Program-made: the position numbers and the translations under genes
Part shown: in pieces, positions 24,450-33,407 of the stretch
Layout: each line of letters begins with the position of its first letter
Numbering within the stretch: the stretch's first letter is position 1
Notes under the pieces: generated by a model
The model's database searches: none
Seen by the model: only the letters and a program-made list of their open reading frames with translations
What the model was told of the DNA's origin: nothing
Assembly: GCA_964524145.1 (NCBI GenBank)
Contig: CAZGCA010000015.1
Location: 20,184 to 84,183, forward strand
Length of the DNA: 64,000 nt
Source: CAZGCA01 sp964524145
GTDB lineage: Bacteria > Hydrogenedentota > CAZGCA01
Direction: 5' to 3'

Positions 24450-25106
24450 ATGAACGAATCGCCTGAACCGTCAAACACCTGGAAATGGCTTGCCATCATT
24501 TTCGGCGCGTCTACCGCTTGCCTCGTGTGCTTTATCCTGCTCGTCATCCTCGTCGCTGCGTTCACCAGTGCCGAACCGCCTGCGGCACAAGCGCCACTAC
24601 CCGAAACCCGTCTTGCCCCTACAGTCCAAGCCGCTGAACTGGAGCCAGAAGAAGTCACGGTCATTGAAAAATCGCTGGGACAACCCGTCCCGTTGCCTGG
24701 GTTGGCTATCACCGTACACGGTGTCGAGGAACGCCACGTCCTCCAAGGTACGTATAGCACCAAGGCATCGCGCACCGGCGCGAAATTCGTTCTTATTGAC
24801 ATGACCGTATCCAACACCGGGCACCGAACAACGACCTTTTTTCCTGATCACGTATTGACGCTTGTTGAACCTGGACCACGACAGTATGAAACTTATGATG
24901 ATTCGATATTAACGCTCGAAGACCATTTGAACGTACGCCATTTAGCGTCCGGCATCCCGGAACGCGGAAAGATCGTCTACGAAATTCCAGAGACCATGTC
25001 CCAGTACTATCTTGCGGCAGCCATTCCAGAGCGCAACATGTTATACTACATCTGGCTCCATCCATCACCATCTACGCCCCCGCCTGTGACGCCATCTCGT
25101 CAATAA
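24450..25106 (+). CDS. DUF4352-like exported/anchored protein
   Basis: A 218-residue protein. One N-terminal membrane span (STACLVCFILLVILVAAFTS), a proline-rich stretch, then a beta-sandwich of DUF4352/telokin-like type: GLAITVHGVEERHVLQG, GAKFVLIDMTVSNTGHRT, ILTLEDHLNVRHLASG and GKIVYEIPETM. This fold is typical of small lipoproteins and anchored proteins of unknown role in many bacteria. AAAGGAGG lies before the ATG at 24450, with TATACT 20 bases further up as a probable -10. Confidence 0.72.
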   Translation: MNESPEPSNTWKWLAIIFGASTACLVCFILLVILVAAFTSAEPPAAQAPLPETRLAPTVQAAELEPEEVTVIEKSLGQPVPLPGLAITVHGVEERHVLQGTYSTKASRTGAKFVLIDMTVSNTGHRTTTFFPDHVLTLVEPGPRQYETYDDSILTLEDHLNVRHLASGIPERGKIVYEIPETMSQYYLAAAIPERNMLYYIWLHPSPSTPPPVTPSRQ

Positions 25107-25215
25107 CCACCCGCGCTATCTAGGCCGCATCGCCGCCTATCTATTAGGAAACTCAGGCTCGGGTCCCGAAGCGGTCGCTGTTGAATGGGCTTCCAAGCGT
25201 TGGTCTTTGTTCTCG

Positions 25216-25321
25216 TTCCCACGGTCCTCCGTGGGAATGTATATCGCCCTACCAGTCCAGGCAGACATCCAACAGTTCATTGCGCACTGCAAGTAGGCGT
25301 TCCCACGGGGGAGCGTGGGAA
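25216..25321. repeat. Paired palindromic elements
   Basis: Two inverted repeats: TTCCCACGG-tcct-CCGTGGGAA (25216-25237) and TTCCCACG-ggggag-CGTGGGAA (25300-25321), about 63 bases apart. They look like a REP/BIME-type pair. The whole interval 25107-25505 holds only these, a gene fragment at 25329 and a TATACT -10 box at about 25437. Confidence 0.6.
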
Positions 25322-25328
25322 CGACGGT

Positions 25329-25361
25329 AACTTGCGCAGGCGATTGCGTCCGTGTTGGATA
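25329..25361 (+). pseudogene. Fragment of the 3' end of the DUF6141-like gene
   Basis: About 33 bases match 19445-19478 with one substitution and one missing G (core GGCGATTGCGTCCGTGTTGG). It starts right after the second palindrome. Too short to code; I read it as rearrangement debris. Confidence 0.45.
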
Positions 25362-25505
25362 CCGGAAAGTAAGACTCGCATTTGAACAGTGCATCTGCGC
25401 GAGGCGGCACTGCTGGATTCGAGCCCCTGTTGAGAGGTATACTACGCCCGAACCTTACCGGATTCGTCCGAACGCGGTAGCGGCTTTGGTGGAGGATGGG
25501 TTCAC

Positions 25506-27044
25506 ATGGGCAGGATTGACAGGCGGGAATTCATCGAACTGGCAGCAGGAGGTGCCGTGTTGTCGAGAACGGTTTCCGTAGGTGCCATGCAAGACAGCAC
25601 CCGGAACGCGCGACGGCCGAACATCCTTTACATGATGGCCGATCAGCATCGCGGCGACTGCCTTGGATGCGACGGTAATCGCGTTATTCGAACGCCCAAC
25701 TTCGACCGGATTGCGCGGGAGGGCGCGCGTTTCTCGCGCGCATACAGTTCGACGCCTACCTGCACTCCGGCACGAAGCGCTCTGTTGACAGGGCTTTCTC
25801 CCTGGCATCATGGGATGCTCGGGTACGGTCGTGTGGCGGGACGGTACAGGTTCGAGCTGCCGCAGGCGCTGCGTGACGCGGGGTACTACACGTTCGGCAT
25901 CGGCAAGATGCACTGGTTTCCGCAGAAGTCGCTCCACGGGTTTCACGGGACGCTTGTGGACGAGTCCGGGCGATCAGAGACCGAGGGATTCGTGAGCGAC
26001 TACCGAAAATGGTTCAAGCAACAGGCTCCGGACCTCGACCCGGACGCAACCGGTATCGGCTGGAACGACTATCGTGCCGGGGTATATGTACTGCCGGAGG
26101 AGCTTCATCCCACGCACTGGACGGGCCAGACGGCAGTCGAGTTCATCGAGAAGTACGACAGGCCCGAGCCGTTCCTGCTGAAAGTGTCGTTTGCACGGCC
26201 GCACAGTCCGTACGATCCGCCGGCCCGGTTCATGGAGATGTACGCCGAAGACGAGATGCCCGCTCCCGTAGTTGGCGAGTGGGCGGAGAAGTATGCGGAC
26301 ATAGGGAAAGAGATCTCCTATTCGCTCTGGCACGGGGATCTCGGCGTAGAGCAGGCACGTCGCTCACGACGCGGTTACTACGGTTCGGTCAGCTTCATTG
26401 ACGAGCAGATAGGTCGAATCCTTCACGCGCTCGAGCAGCGCGGCATGATCGAGAACACGCTCATCATCTTCTGCGCCGACCACGGCGATATGACCGGCGA
26501 CCACCACCTGTGGCGCAAGTCCTACGCGTACGAAGCCTCTGCGCGGATACCGATGCTGGTTCGCTGGCCGGAAAGCATGCGGCTCGACGTCGAGCGGGGT
26601 CGCACACTCTCCCAGCCGGTCGAGCTGCGAGACATCCTGCCCACGTTCCTGGACGCTGCCGGAGCGGAAACACCCGAACATCTTGACGGGAAGAGCATGC
26701 TCCGGCTCATTCGCGGCGAGACCGACGGGTGGCGGCCGTTCATCGATCTCGAACACGACCAGTGCTACAGTCCGCGGAATCACTGGAACGCGTTGACCGA
26801 CGGGCGCTGGAAGTACATCTATCACGCGTTCGACGGTAGCGAGCAGCTTTTCGACATGAAGAACGACCCGGACGAGCTATACGATCTCGCACGGGATCCG
26901 GACCACTCGCGAACGCTCAGGATGTGGCGTCAGCGGCTCGTCGAGCACCTCTCGGAACGCGGAGAACAGTTTGTGCGCAACGGGCAGCTCGTTCGACGGC
27001 CGAAACGCATGCTCTACTCCCCGAACTACCCGGGCTCGGCTTAG
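25506..27044 (+). CDS. Tat-exported sulfatase
   Basis: A 512-residue type I sulfatase. Twin-arginine signal (RIDRREFIELAAGG), then NILYMMADQHRGD with metal-binding Asp, and the formylglycine motif CTPARSALLTG (C-x-P-x-R, Cys type) near residue 83. KMHWFPQ lies near 139, followed by ADHGDMTGDHHLWRKSYAYE with Asp/His metal ligands and the conserved Lys. Such enzymes strip sulfate from polysaccharides or aryl esters outside the cytoplasm. The Cys type needs a formylglycine-generating or anaerobic maturation enzyme, not seen here. GGAGG precedes the ATG. It stands alone, with a hairpin at its stop. Confidence 0.92.
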   Translation: MGRIDRREFIELAAGGAVLSRTVSVGAMQDSTRNARRPNILYMMADQHRGDCLGCDGNRVIRTPNFDRIAREGARFSRAYSSTPTCTPARSALLTGLSPWHHGMLGYGRVAGRYRFELPQALRDAGYYTFGIGKMHWFPQKSLHGFHGTLVDESGRSETEGFVSDYRKWFKQQAPDLDPDATGIGWNDYRAGVYVLPEELHPTHWTGQTAVEFIEKYDRPEPFLLKVSFARPHSPYDPPARFMEMYAEDEMPAPVVGEWAEKYADIGKEISYSLWHGDLGVEQARRSRRGYYGSVSFIDEQIGRILHALEQRGMIENTLIIFCADHGDMTGDHHLWRKSYAYEASARIPMLVRWPESMRLDVERGRTLSQPVELRDILPTFLDAAGAETPEHLDGKSMLRLIRGETDGWRPFIDLEHDQCYSPRNHWNALTDGRWKYIYHAFDGSEQLFDMKNDPDELYDLARDPDHSRTLRMWRQRLVEHLSERGEQFVRNGQLVRRPKRMLYSPNYPGSA

Positions 27045-27068
27045 ACAAAGGACTAGAGTCCTCTGTCT
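27043..27068. terminator. Hairpin at the end of the sulfatase gene
   Basis: AGACA-a-AGGACT-ag-AGTCCT-c-TGTCT: an 11-bp stem with a mismatch and a two-base loop, starting within the stop codon. No U-tract follows, so termination would be weak or act from both sides between convergent genes. Confidence 0.5.
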
Positions 27069-27133
27069 GATTGGACGACGCTTAGACCACACTCCTACCC
27101 TGGGAGAGGGATTGCCGTAAGGGTTCCGAACAG

Positions 27134-27865
27134 TTACTTCCCTCTTCGGAGACGCTTCGCGTTGTCTTCCGGCAGACCGCCTTCGAGCACCTTGCGACAC
27201 GCCGTATCTATGTCGTACTCGACGCGGTAAAAGTCTATCCGTAACGCGTCGACGTCGAGAATGCCGTAGCACGCGCGCCAGTCCTTGTCGCGAGGCTGGC
27301 CGACGGCTCCCGGGTTGATGAAGTACCGGTTAGCCTGTTCAAGCGTGTGAGACTGTGATACCTCGAGCCTGTGGAGCGCGCCTTTCTCGGAGAACAACGC
27401 CGGCTTGTGGCTGTGGCCGAAGAAACATATCGAGACCTCGCGCCCGTTAAGGTATTCGAGTTGCCGCATCGCGTCGAGCCAGTCGATAATATAGTCGTCG
27501 CGACTCGTCGGCGATCCGTGGACACCCAGACACCGGCAGTTGAACAACAGCTCTTCCGGCAACGAGCACAGGTAGCACCTGTTCTCCTCCGTCAGCCGTT
27601 CAGAAGTCCATTCCACCGCCTTCTTGGCCGCTGACCTGAAGAACCAGGGGTCTTCGAGACCGCACGCCGCGGCGTCGTGGTTGCCGAGAACCGATTCAAT
27701 TCCGCGAGCCCGCATTAGGTCGATGCATTCGTTGGGATTCGCATTGTAGCCTGCAATGTCGCCCAAATGTACTATACTGTCCACGCCGTGCTTATCGAAC
27801 GCGTTAAGTACCGCCTGAAACGCCTCGAGGTTGGCGTGAACGTCAGCTATGATGCCTATTTTCAT
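27134..27865 (-). CDS. Calcineurin-like metallophosphoesterase
   Basis: A 243-residue protein with all MPE motifs: IADVHAN (DxH), HLGDIAGY (GDxxxY), VLGNHDAA (GNHD), GVHGSPTS and FFGHSHKPAL (GHxH). The YfcE/MJ0936-like subgroup hydrolyses phosphodiesters or cyclic nucleotides, or acts on phosphoproteins; substrate cannot be read from sequence. No signal peptide, hence cytosolic. It starts 45 bases after the zinc-finger TPR gene and is probably co-transcribed with it. Confidence 0.88.
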   Translation of the reverse strand: MKIGIIADVHANLEAFQAVLNAFDKHGVDSIVHLGDIAGYNANPNECIDLMRARGIESVLGNHDAAACGLEDPWFFRSAAKKAVEWTSERLTEENRCYLCSLPEELLFNCRCLGVHGSPTSRDDYIIDWLDAMRQLEYLNGREVSICFFGHSHKPALFSEKGALHRLEVSQSHTLEQANRYFINPGAVGQPRDKDWRACYGILDVDALRIDFYRVEYDIDTACRKVLEGGLPEDNAKRLRRGK

Positions 27866-27910
27866 TTGTCTACTTCAACAACTCCTTCTCGGTACACGCT
27901 CACCGGAGAA

Positions 27911-28852
27911 CTACCCTGCGCCGGTTTCGGATGCTACTTCCCGCTTTCGTTCGAGCATACGTTTGAGCTTCAGGGAGTTCTTGAGTGCTTTCTCGTGTTT
28001 GGGGTCTTCTTTAAGAACCAACTCAAAATACTTCTTCGCTTCGGCGTAACTTTTCGCCTTGATGCAATGTACACCCATGTTGTAGTTGCCAACCAGCACC
28101 TTGCGCCGCAATCGTCTGGATCTGGGATGCTGACGCAGCGCCTTCTCATATTCGGCCAGCGCCGCGCTGTAGTTTCTCGACTCGAAATAGAGGTCACCGA
28201 GCGCTTCATCTTGGCCGACGGGCGCCTGGGTGTATTCGATGGGTTCGGCGACTGACGGCTTGGTTCCCAACCCACCGGCCCCGACGCCTACCTGGACGTT
28301 GGCGGTGTTGGCGCGTTCTACAAGCACAGATATGTTGTTTCCGGAATCGTCGTTCGGAAGGACGTGAAATCGCGGGGCGCGATCGTCATAGTCGGTCAGG
28401 GTGTGACCCTCGAGCACCTCACCGTCCGGAAACGTTACGATTACCTCCTCTCCCTCGGCCGCCCAGTCGGAATACTCCAGATTCTCGTCGAACTTCCCTT
28501 CGAAGTCCTTTACAAAGAAGACGGCCTTGAGGTCTTCGAACCGTATGAACATCGAGCGTTCGGTTTCCGGTTGGTCTATGGCGTCGAGATAGAAGCCCGG
28601 CGTGCTGGGATCAAGCGTGTAAGATGTACCTTTCAAAATCCTGCCTGACGCAAATCTAACCACCAGTTTCTGCTTATGCCTCTTGCGCTCTTCGCGTTCA
28701 CGCTCTCCGTACACCTCGTCCTGCTGCTTCTTGTAGCAGCGAACACACAACGTGCGGTCGCCAAGACGGCCAATACAATCTGCACATCCCAGCCTACCGC
28801 ACTCAGCACAATACCCAACTACATCCCTTCGGGGATGAAGCGGACATTTCAT
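27911..28852 (-). CDS. Zinc-finger (B-box-like) protein with central beta domain and C-terminal TPRs
   Basis: A 313-residue protein. The N-terminus has a B-box-like zinc module: MKCPLHP, GYCAECGRLGCADCIG and LCVRCYKKQ. A central domain (about 55-190: LVVRFASGRILKGTSYTL, ITVTFPDGEVLEGHTL-like strands) resembles DUF6982 beta domains. The C-terminal third carries two to three TPRs (GDLYFESRNYSAALAEYEKA, KYFELVLKEDPKHEKALKN). No membrane span. I chose ATG 28852, with GGTGAAGG 5 bases upstream, over a GTG four codons earlier. First gene of a two-gene operon with the metallophosphoesterase; likely a scaffold or regulator. Confidence 0.8.
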   Translation of the reverse strand: MKCPLHPRRDVVGYCAECGRLGCADCIGRLGDRTLCVRCYKKQQDEVYGEREREERKRHKQKLVVRFASGRILKGTSYTLDPSTPGFYLDAIDQPETERSMFIRFEDLKAVFFVKDFEGKFDENLEYSDWAAEGEEVIVTFPDGEVLEGHTLTDYDDRAPRFHVLPNDDSGNNISVLVERANTANVQVGVGAGGLGTKPSVAEPIEYTQAPVGQDEALGDLYFESRNYSAALAEYEKALRQHPRSRRLRRKVLVGNYNMGVHCIKAKSYAEAKKYFELVLKEDPKHEKALKNSLKLKRMLERKREVASETGAG

Positions 28853-28933
28853 GGCGTCCTTCACCTCTCCCTTGCAACTAGCAAGAAAGGATAAGCGCCT
28901 ACCGAGCCATCCTTCGCCCCAATCTCCCTATAA

Positions 28934-28962
28934 ATTCTATCACAAAAGCATCTTGCTGTCAA
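28934..28962 (-). promoter_or_regulatory. Strong sigma-70-type promoter, reverse strand
   Basis: Reverse strand: TTGACA (28962-28957), 17 bases, TAGAAT (28939-28934), about 80 bases before the zinc-finger TPR gene. Confidence 0.7.
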
Positions 28963-29010
28963 ACGAATCTAAGCAGATCCGGCTCTGCAGTATCGGGAGC
29001 AACAATAGGT

Positions 29011-29350
29011 TTGGGGGAGGAGCAAGAGAATCGGCGACGAGTTTGGGAGCATAGTCGTGGCGTGTGGATTGATGAGGCCCTTGATCGGCTTAGAGCTACG
29101 CGGGAGCATCCTGTACAATTCAGTCTTGAAAGTCAGCATGAGGCTGTTGCACAGGCCGTACGGAAGTTCTCTTCTGTGCGAGTGCGCAAATATTGCGCAT
29201 CCGCAGGACTGTCATCTGCGTACAATTTGCCCGCCTCGGGGCCGTGATGCGCGATTTCTCTGCCTTTGAGGGGTTGGCATGCCGATTGCCCATTGTACCT
29301 CTGGATGAGCAGGTGGTATGGCTCAAGCAGTGGGCCTGCCTGTTCATGAT
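29011..29350 (+). pseudogene. Possible degraded coding region
   Basis: A frame from TTG 29011 reads EHSRGVWIDEALDRLRATRE and ends at 29245-29247. A second frame then reads MRDFSAFEGLACRLPIVPLD and DEQVVWLKQWACLF. Composition is protein-like, but the frame changes and no family is recognised. It may be a frameshifted remnant before the T2SS operon, or chance. Otherwise 28963-29376 holds nothing I can support. Confidence 0.25.
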
Positions 29351-29376
29351 TCAACCCGGAGAAGGAGGGACAGACG

Positions 29377-29937
29377 ATGAGGAAGCTGGTGCGTCATGTG
29401 GTGACGGCGGTCATTGCGGCGACGGTGCTGCTTGCCGGGACTCTGGTTTCGGAAGCCCAGGATCAGCAACCTGGCGGCGAGCGAGGTCGACGACCGCGCG
29501 GTGAATTGAGAGGAGAAGGCGAGCGAGGCCGGGGATTCCGTGGTGCTCCGAGAGGCCAGATGGATCCGGCACGAATGCGTGAGATGATGGATCAACGCCT
29601 CAAACAGGGTTTGGGCTGCACCGATGAGGAATGGGAAGTGATCGGCCCTCGTGTGCAGAAGGTTGTGGAGGCTCAGGCCGGCGCCCGCATGAGGGGATTC
29701 ATGGGCTTTGGGGGTCCCCGAGGTCCTGGAGCCCCATCGGATTCCGAGGCAGCCGCTTTGAGAACGGCTATAGAGTCCGAGGACACGCCAAAGGCCGATA
29801 TTGAGGCCAAGTTGAAGGCATACCGGGACTCGGTGAAGAAGAAGGAAGCGGCGCTCAAGAAGGCCCGCGAAGAGTTGCGCGAGGTGGTCACGATTCGGCA
29901 GGAAGCCGGGCTCGTGTTGATGGGCATCCTGGACTAA
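29377..29937 (+). CDS. Secreted Gly/Arg-rich helical protein (Spy/CpxP-like size and layout)
   Basis: A 186-residue protein with a signal peptide (VVTAVIAATVLLAGTLVSEA). Next comes a Gly/Arg-rich segment (GERGRRPRGELRGEGERGRG), then an all-helical C-terminal part (MREMMDQRLKQGLGCTDEEW; SVKKKEAALKKAREELREVV). The layout recalls periplasmic Spy/CpxP/ZraP-type helical proteins, but no LTxxQ motif is visible, so this is loose. GGAGGG precedes the ATG. It lies 4 bases before gspE and so probably heads the T2SS operon. The kinase downstream of the operon has a similar Arg/Gly-rich region. Confidence 0.68.
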   Translation: MRKLVRHVVTAVIAATVLLAGTLVSEAQDQQPGGERGRRPRGELRGEGERGRGFRGAPRGQMDPARMREMMDQRLKQGLGCTDEEWEVIGPRVQKVVEAQAGARMRGFMGFGGPRGPGAPSDSEAAALRTAIESEDTPKADIEAKLKAYRDSVKKKEAALKKAREELREVVTIRQEAGLVLMGILD

Positions 29938-29941
29938 ACGA

Positions 29942-31681
29942 ATGGCGGACGCACGGGATCGAGAATTCGGCTCCGCTACGCGGGAATCGGGCGTTATGAA
30001 CGCGTTGCTCAGCGACATGGTCGAATCGAAACATCTGTCGCCTGCGGACGCGAAGCTGTTGCAGCAGCAGTGCGACCGGCTGGGGGAGACGATAGTCCAG
30101 TCGGAGGAAGACGTCCTGAGATGGCTCGCGAACGAGTACGAGTTGCCGTACACCGACCTCGAGGACATCGAACCCGACCGGCAACTGCTGTCGCTTTTTC
30201 CCGCCCGCGTGTTGCTCAAGCACGAGATGCTGCCGCTCAGACGCGTCGGCGGATCGGTCGAGGTGGCTATCAGCCGCCTCTTTGCCACCGAAGGGCTGGA
30301 CACGCTCCGCACGCTGACGGGAATGAGGCTCACGCCGGTGCTGGCGCCGAGCGAGGCGATCCGCCGCGAGATGAAGAAACGGCTGGGCGTCGGCGCGGAC
30401 ACGCTCGATTCATTGGAAGAAGAGGGAGCGCTCCAGGTCATTCACGAGGACGATGACGAGGATGTCGACCTGGACGCCGCCGAAGACGCGTCGATCATAC
30501 GGTTCGTCAACCAGGTGCTGAGAGACGCGATCGCGCTGCGGGCGACGGACATCCATCTCGAACCCTTCGAAGACGAGATGCGGATACGTTACCGCATCGA
30601 CGGCGTGCTGCAGGACGTTCCCGTATCGACCCAGATCAAACGCTACCAGCCTGCTATCGTATCGCGGGTCAAGATCCTGAGCCATCTCGATATCGCCGAG
30701 AAACGTCTGCCGCAGGACGGCCGGATCAAACTACGCATCGAGGATCACGAGATAGACGTGCGCGTGTCCGTTATCCCCATGCTCAACGGCGAGGCGGTTG
30801 TTCTGCGGCTGCTGCGCCAGGACGCGGCGCTGATGAGTCTTGGCGAGTTGCAGATGGCCGAACGCGAGCACGGGCTGTTTCAGCAGATGCTGGGATTGCC
30901 GCACGGGATCGTGCTGGTCACCGGCCCGACGGGCAGCGGGAAGACCACCACGCTCTACGCGGCACTCAACGAGATCAACGATTCCGAACGCAAGATCATC
31001 ACCGTCGAGGACCCGATCGAGTACCAGATGAGGGGCGTCAACCAGATCCAGGTTTCCGAGAAGGCAGGGCTGACGTTCGCGCGCGCGCTGCGCTCGATTC
31101 TGCGGCACGACCCGGACGTCATCCTTGTCGGCGAGATTCGCGACCCCGAGACGGCGCAGATCGCCGTGCAGGCGTCGCTGACGGGCCACCTGGTATTCTC
31201 GACGCTGCACACCAACGACGCGCCGGGCGCGCTCACGAGGCTGGTGGACATGGGCGTCGAGCCGTACCTGGTGGCGTCCTCGCTCGAGATGGCGCTCGCC
31301 CAGCGGCTCGTGCGCGTGCTCTGCGAACAGTGCAAACAGGAGGACACCTCGCCCGCGGCGCTTGCGTTCAAGCAAGATGTCGGTCTGCCCGCCGATCAAC
31401 CGCTGTATCGTGCCGTCGGCTGCGAGGCGTGCCGCCAGACGGGGTTTCACGGACGGCGTGCCGTATTCGAAATGATGGGCATGAGTGAAGAGATCCGCGA
31501 ACTGATCCTCACGTCGCGCTCGACCGGCGAGGTAAGAGAGACCGCGCGGCGGTATGGTTTGCGTTCGCTAAGTGAAGACGGCTGGCGCCTGCTTGGCGAA
31601 GGCGTGACGACCGTCGGCGAAGTGCTCCGGGTAACAAAGGACCAGCGTCTGAACGGGTTCTCTTTCGTCAACGGGCACTAA
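29942..31681 (+). CDS. gspE: T2SS ATPase GspE
   Basis: A 579-residue secretion ATPase. N1/N2 domains (about 20-160: LPYTDLEDIEPDRQLLSLFP), then the RecA-like core with Walker A GPTGSGKTTTLYAALN, Asp box ITVEDPIEYQM, Walker B DPDVILVGEIRDPETAQIA and His box HLVFSTLHTNDA. The tetracysteine zinc motif is CEQCKQ ... GCEACRQTG. GspE powers pseudopilus assembly at the cytoplasmic face of GspL/F. I keep ATG 29942; ATG 29998 (MNALLSDMVES) is a possible alternative, since neither has a strong ribosome site. Confidence 0.96.
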   Translation: MADARDREFGSATRESGVMNALLSDMVESKHLSPADAKLLQQQCDRLGETIVQSEEDVLRWLANEYELPYTDLEDIEPDRQLLSLFPARVLLKHEMLPLRRVGGSVEVAISRLFATEGLDTLRTLTGMRLTPVLAPSEAIRREMKKRLGVGADTLDSLEEEGALQVIHEDDDEDVDLDAAEDASIIRFVNQVLRDAIALRATDIHLEPFEDEMRIRYRIDGVLQDVPVSTQIKRYQPAIVSRVKILSHLDIAEKRLPQDGRIKLRIEDHEIDVRVSVIPMLNGEAVVLRLLRQDAALMSLGELQMAEREHGLFQQMLGLPHGIVLVTGPTGSGKTTTLYAALNEINDSERKIITVEDPIEYQMRGVNQIQVSEKAGLTFARALRSILRHDPDVILVGEIRDPETAQIAVQASLTGHLVFSTLHTNDAPGALTRLVDMGVEPYLVASSLEMALAQRLVRVLCEQCKQEDTSPAALAFKQDVGLPADQPLYRAVGCEACRQTGFHGRRAVFEMMGMSEEIRELILTSRSTGEVRETARRYGLRSLSEDGWRLLGEGVTTVGEVLRVTKDQRLNGFSFVNGH

Positions 31682-31709
31682 AGGGGCATAGGCACGGGAG
31701 GCCGCAGGA

Positions 31710-32936
31710 ATGGCTGCGTATCACTATCGCGCACTGCAGGCCGACGGCACGATAGCCGAAGGACGGCTCGACGCCGGCGGACGCCAGGAGGCCTATCGCC
31801 GGTTGGAAGGGCGCGGGCTGAACCCGATCAGTCTGACGGAGACTACTGCATCTGGCACGGGTGATGGTCGCGCATTTCGCCTGGGATGGAGAGGCAAGAA
31901 GGTTACGTTTAGTGCGTTGGAAGCCTTCACCCGCCAACTGTCCAGTCTGTTGGCGGCGGGCGTGCCGCTGAGCAAAGCGCTGCAAATCCTCAGCGGTGAA
32001 GCGTCGACGCCCGCGGCCGGAGAGAAATGGAAAGAGATTCACAGCCTCGTAATCGACGGCATGTCGCTCGCCGACGCCATGGCGCAGTCGCCCGAAACGT
32101 TTCCGCGCGTCTATGTGGCGATGGTCCAGGCAGGCGAGACCGGCGGGTTCCTGGACCTGGTGCTGAGCCAGATCGCCGAGTTCCAGGCTCGCGAGAAGGA
32201 GTTGCGGTCCAAGATCATGTCGGCGCTCATCTATCCGACGGTGCTGATGACGCTGGCCATAGGGGTGCTGGTGTTTCTGCTGGTTTTCTTCATCCCGAGG
32301 TTCCAGGCGATCTTCAAGGATTTCGGCGGGTCGCTGCCGATGTTGACGCAGTTCATTGTGGCGGCCAGCAAGCTGGTCACGAAGTACGGCGTCTTTGTCG
32401 CGGCGGGGTTGGGTCTGGCGTTCTTCCTGCTTCGCCGATGGTTGCAGACCGACCGCGGACGACGGAAATGGCAACAGCTCGTGCTGCGAATTCCCGTGGT
32501 CGGATCGCTTAACGCACGGTTCGCGATGACCCGGTTCTGCCGCATGCTCGGCACGCTGCAGGGAGCCGGCGTCCCGTTGATCCAGGCGTTGCGCGTGTCC
32601 CGCGAGTCGATAGGGAACCAGACGCTGATAGACGCGGTGACCGTCTCGATCGAGCGGGTCAAACAAGGGAGCCCGCTCGCGGCCAGTCTCTCGGACTGCG
32701 AAATACTGTTCCCGAAGTCGGTGCTCGAGATGATTGCCGTGGCCGAAGAGACCGGCAGGCTCGACAAAGAGCTGGTACGGGTGGCGACCGTGACGGACCA
32801 GGACCTCGACCGCCGGTTGCGTACCTCTGTGGCGCTGGCGGAACCGCTGCTGCTGTTCTTGATAGCCGGTCTCATTGGACTGATATTCATCGGGATGGTG
32901 CTCCCGATTTTCTCGATTCAAGAGTACATCAAGTGA
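31710..32936 (+). CDS. gspF: T2SS inner-membrane platform protein GspF
   Basis: A 408-residue PulF/PilC-family protein. It opens with AAYHYRALQADGTIAEGRLD and contains two repeated T2SSF domains. The first starts with FTRQLSSLLAAGVPLSKALQ and has VAMVQAGETGGFLDLVL; the second has FCRMLGTLQGAGVPLIQALR and MIAVAEETGRLDKEL. Three membrane helices lie near 170-195, 220-240 and 375-400. GspF anchors the assembly platform and contacts GspE and GspL. Starts 28 bases after gspE. Confidence 0.96.
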   Translation: MAAYHYRALQADGTIAEGRLDAGGRQEAYRRLEGRGLNPISLTETTASGTGDGRAFRLGWRGKKVTFSALEAFTRQLSSLLAAGVPLSKALQILSGEASTPAAGEKWKEIHSLVIDGMSLADAMAQSPETFPRVYVAMVQAGETGGFLDLVLSQIAEFQAREKELRSKIMSALIYPTVLMTLAIGVLVFLLVFFIPRFQAIFKDFGGSLPMLTQFIVAASKLVTKYGVFVAAGLGLAFFLLRRWLQTDRGRRKWQQLVLRIPVVGSLNARFAMTRFCRMLGTLQGAGVPLIQALRVSRESIGNQTLIDAVTVSIERVKQGSPLAASLSDCEILFPKSVLEMIAVAEETGRLDKELVRVATVTDQDLDRRLRTSVALAEPLLLFLIAGLIGLIFIGMVLPIFSIQEYIK

Positions 32937-32957
32937 CACAACAAAGGAGGTACACGC

Positions 32958-33407
32958 ATGTTTTCAGGTAGACGAAACGTTCCACTCACCATCCCGGCGC
33001 GAGACGGCTTCACCCTGGTCGAGCTGCTGCTGGTGCTGGTGATTCTTGCCGCGCTGGCTGCTATCGTGGTGCCGAAGTTTGCCGGACGCAGCGAGCAGGC
33101 AAAGGTGACGGCGGCACAGACACAGATATCGAGTTTCGAGACCGCGCTCGACGCTTTCGAGGTAGACAACGGCTACTACCCGCAAGGCGACGACGGATTG
33201 ACGCTGCTCATAGAGCAGCCCAAAGACGCGAATGACTGGAAGGGACCGTATCTCAAGGAGATTCCTCTCGACCCGTGGGGTAAAGAGTACATCTACGAGT
33301 ATCCCGGCAAACAACACGAGCGGGGGTACGACCTGATGTCGATGGGGCCGGACGGACGCAGCGGCGGCGACGACGATATCACCAACTGGACACAGGAGCG
33401 CAGATGA
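32958..33407 (+). CDS. gspG: T2SS major pseudopilin GspG
   Basis: A 149-residue protein with the type IV prepilin cleavage site DGFTLVELLLVLVILAALAA (cut before F, Glu at +5). The GspG-specific body follows: DNGYYPQGDDGLTLLIEQP, WKGPYLKEIPLDPWGKEYIY and GPDGRSGGDDDITNW, the calcium-binding loop. GspG forms the pseudopilus shaft that pushes substrates through the secretin. AAAGGAGG lies 8 bases before the ATG. Its TGA overlaps the gspH start (ATGA). Confidence 0.97.
   Translation: MFSGRRNVPLTIPARDGFTLVELLLVLVILAALAAIVVPKFAGRSEQAKVTAAQTQISSFETALDAFEVDNGYYPQGDDGLTLLIEQPKDANDWKGPYLKEIPLDPWGKEYIYEYPGKQHERGYDLMSMGPDGRSGGDDDITNWTQERR

Noticed and set aside
31668..32939. A 423-residue reverse frame
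   Set aside because: Antisense of gspF; rich in Arg, His and Gln as expected from the reverse of a GC-rich gene, with no family signal.
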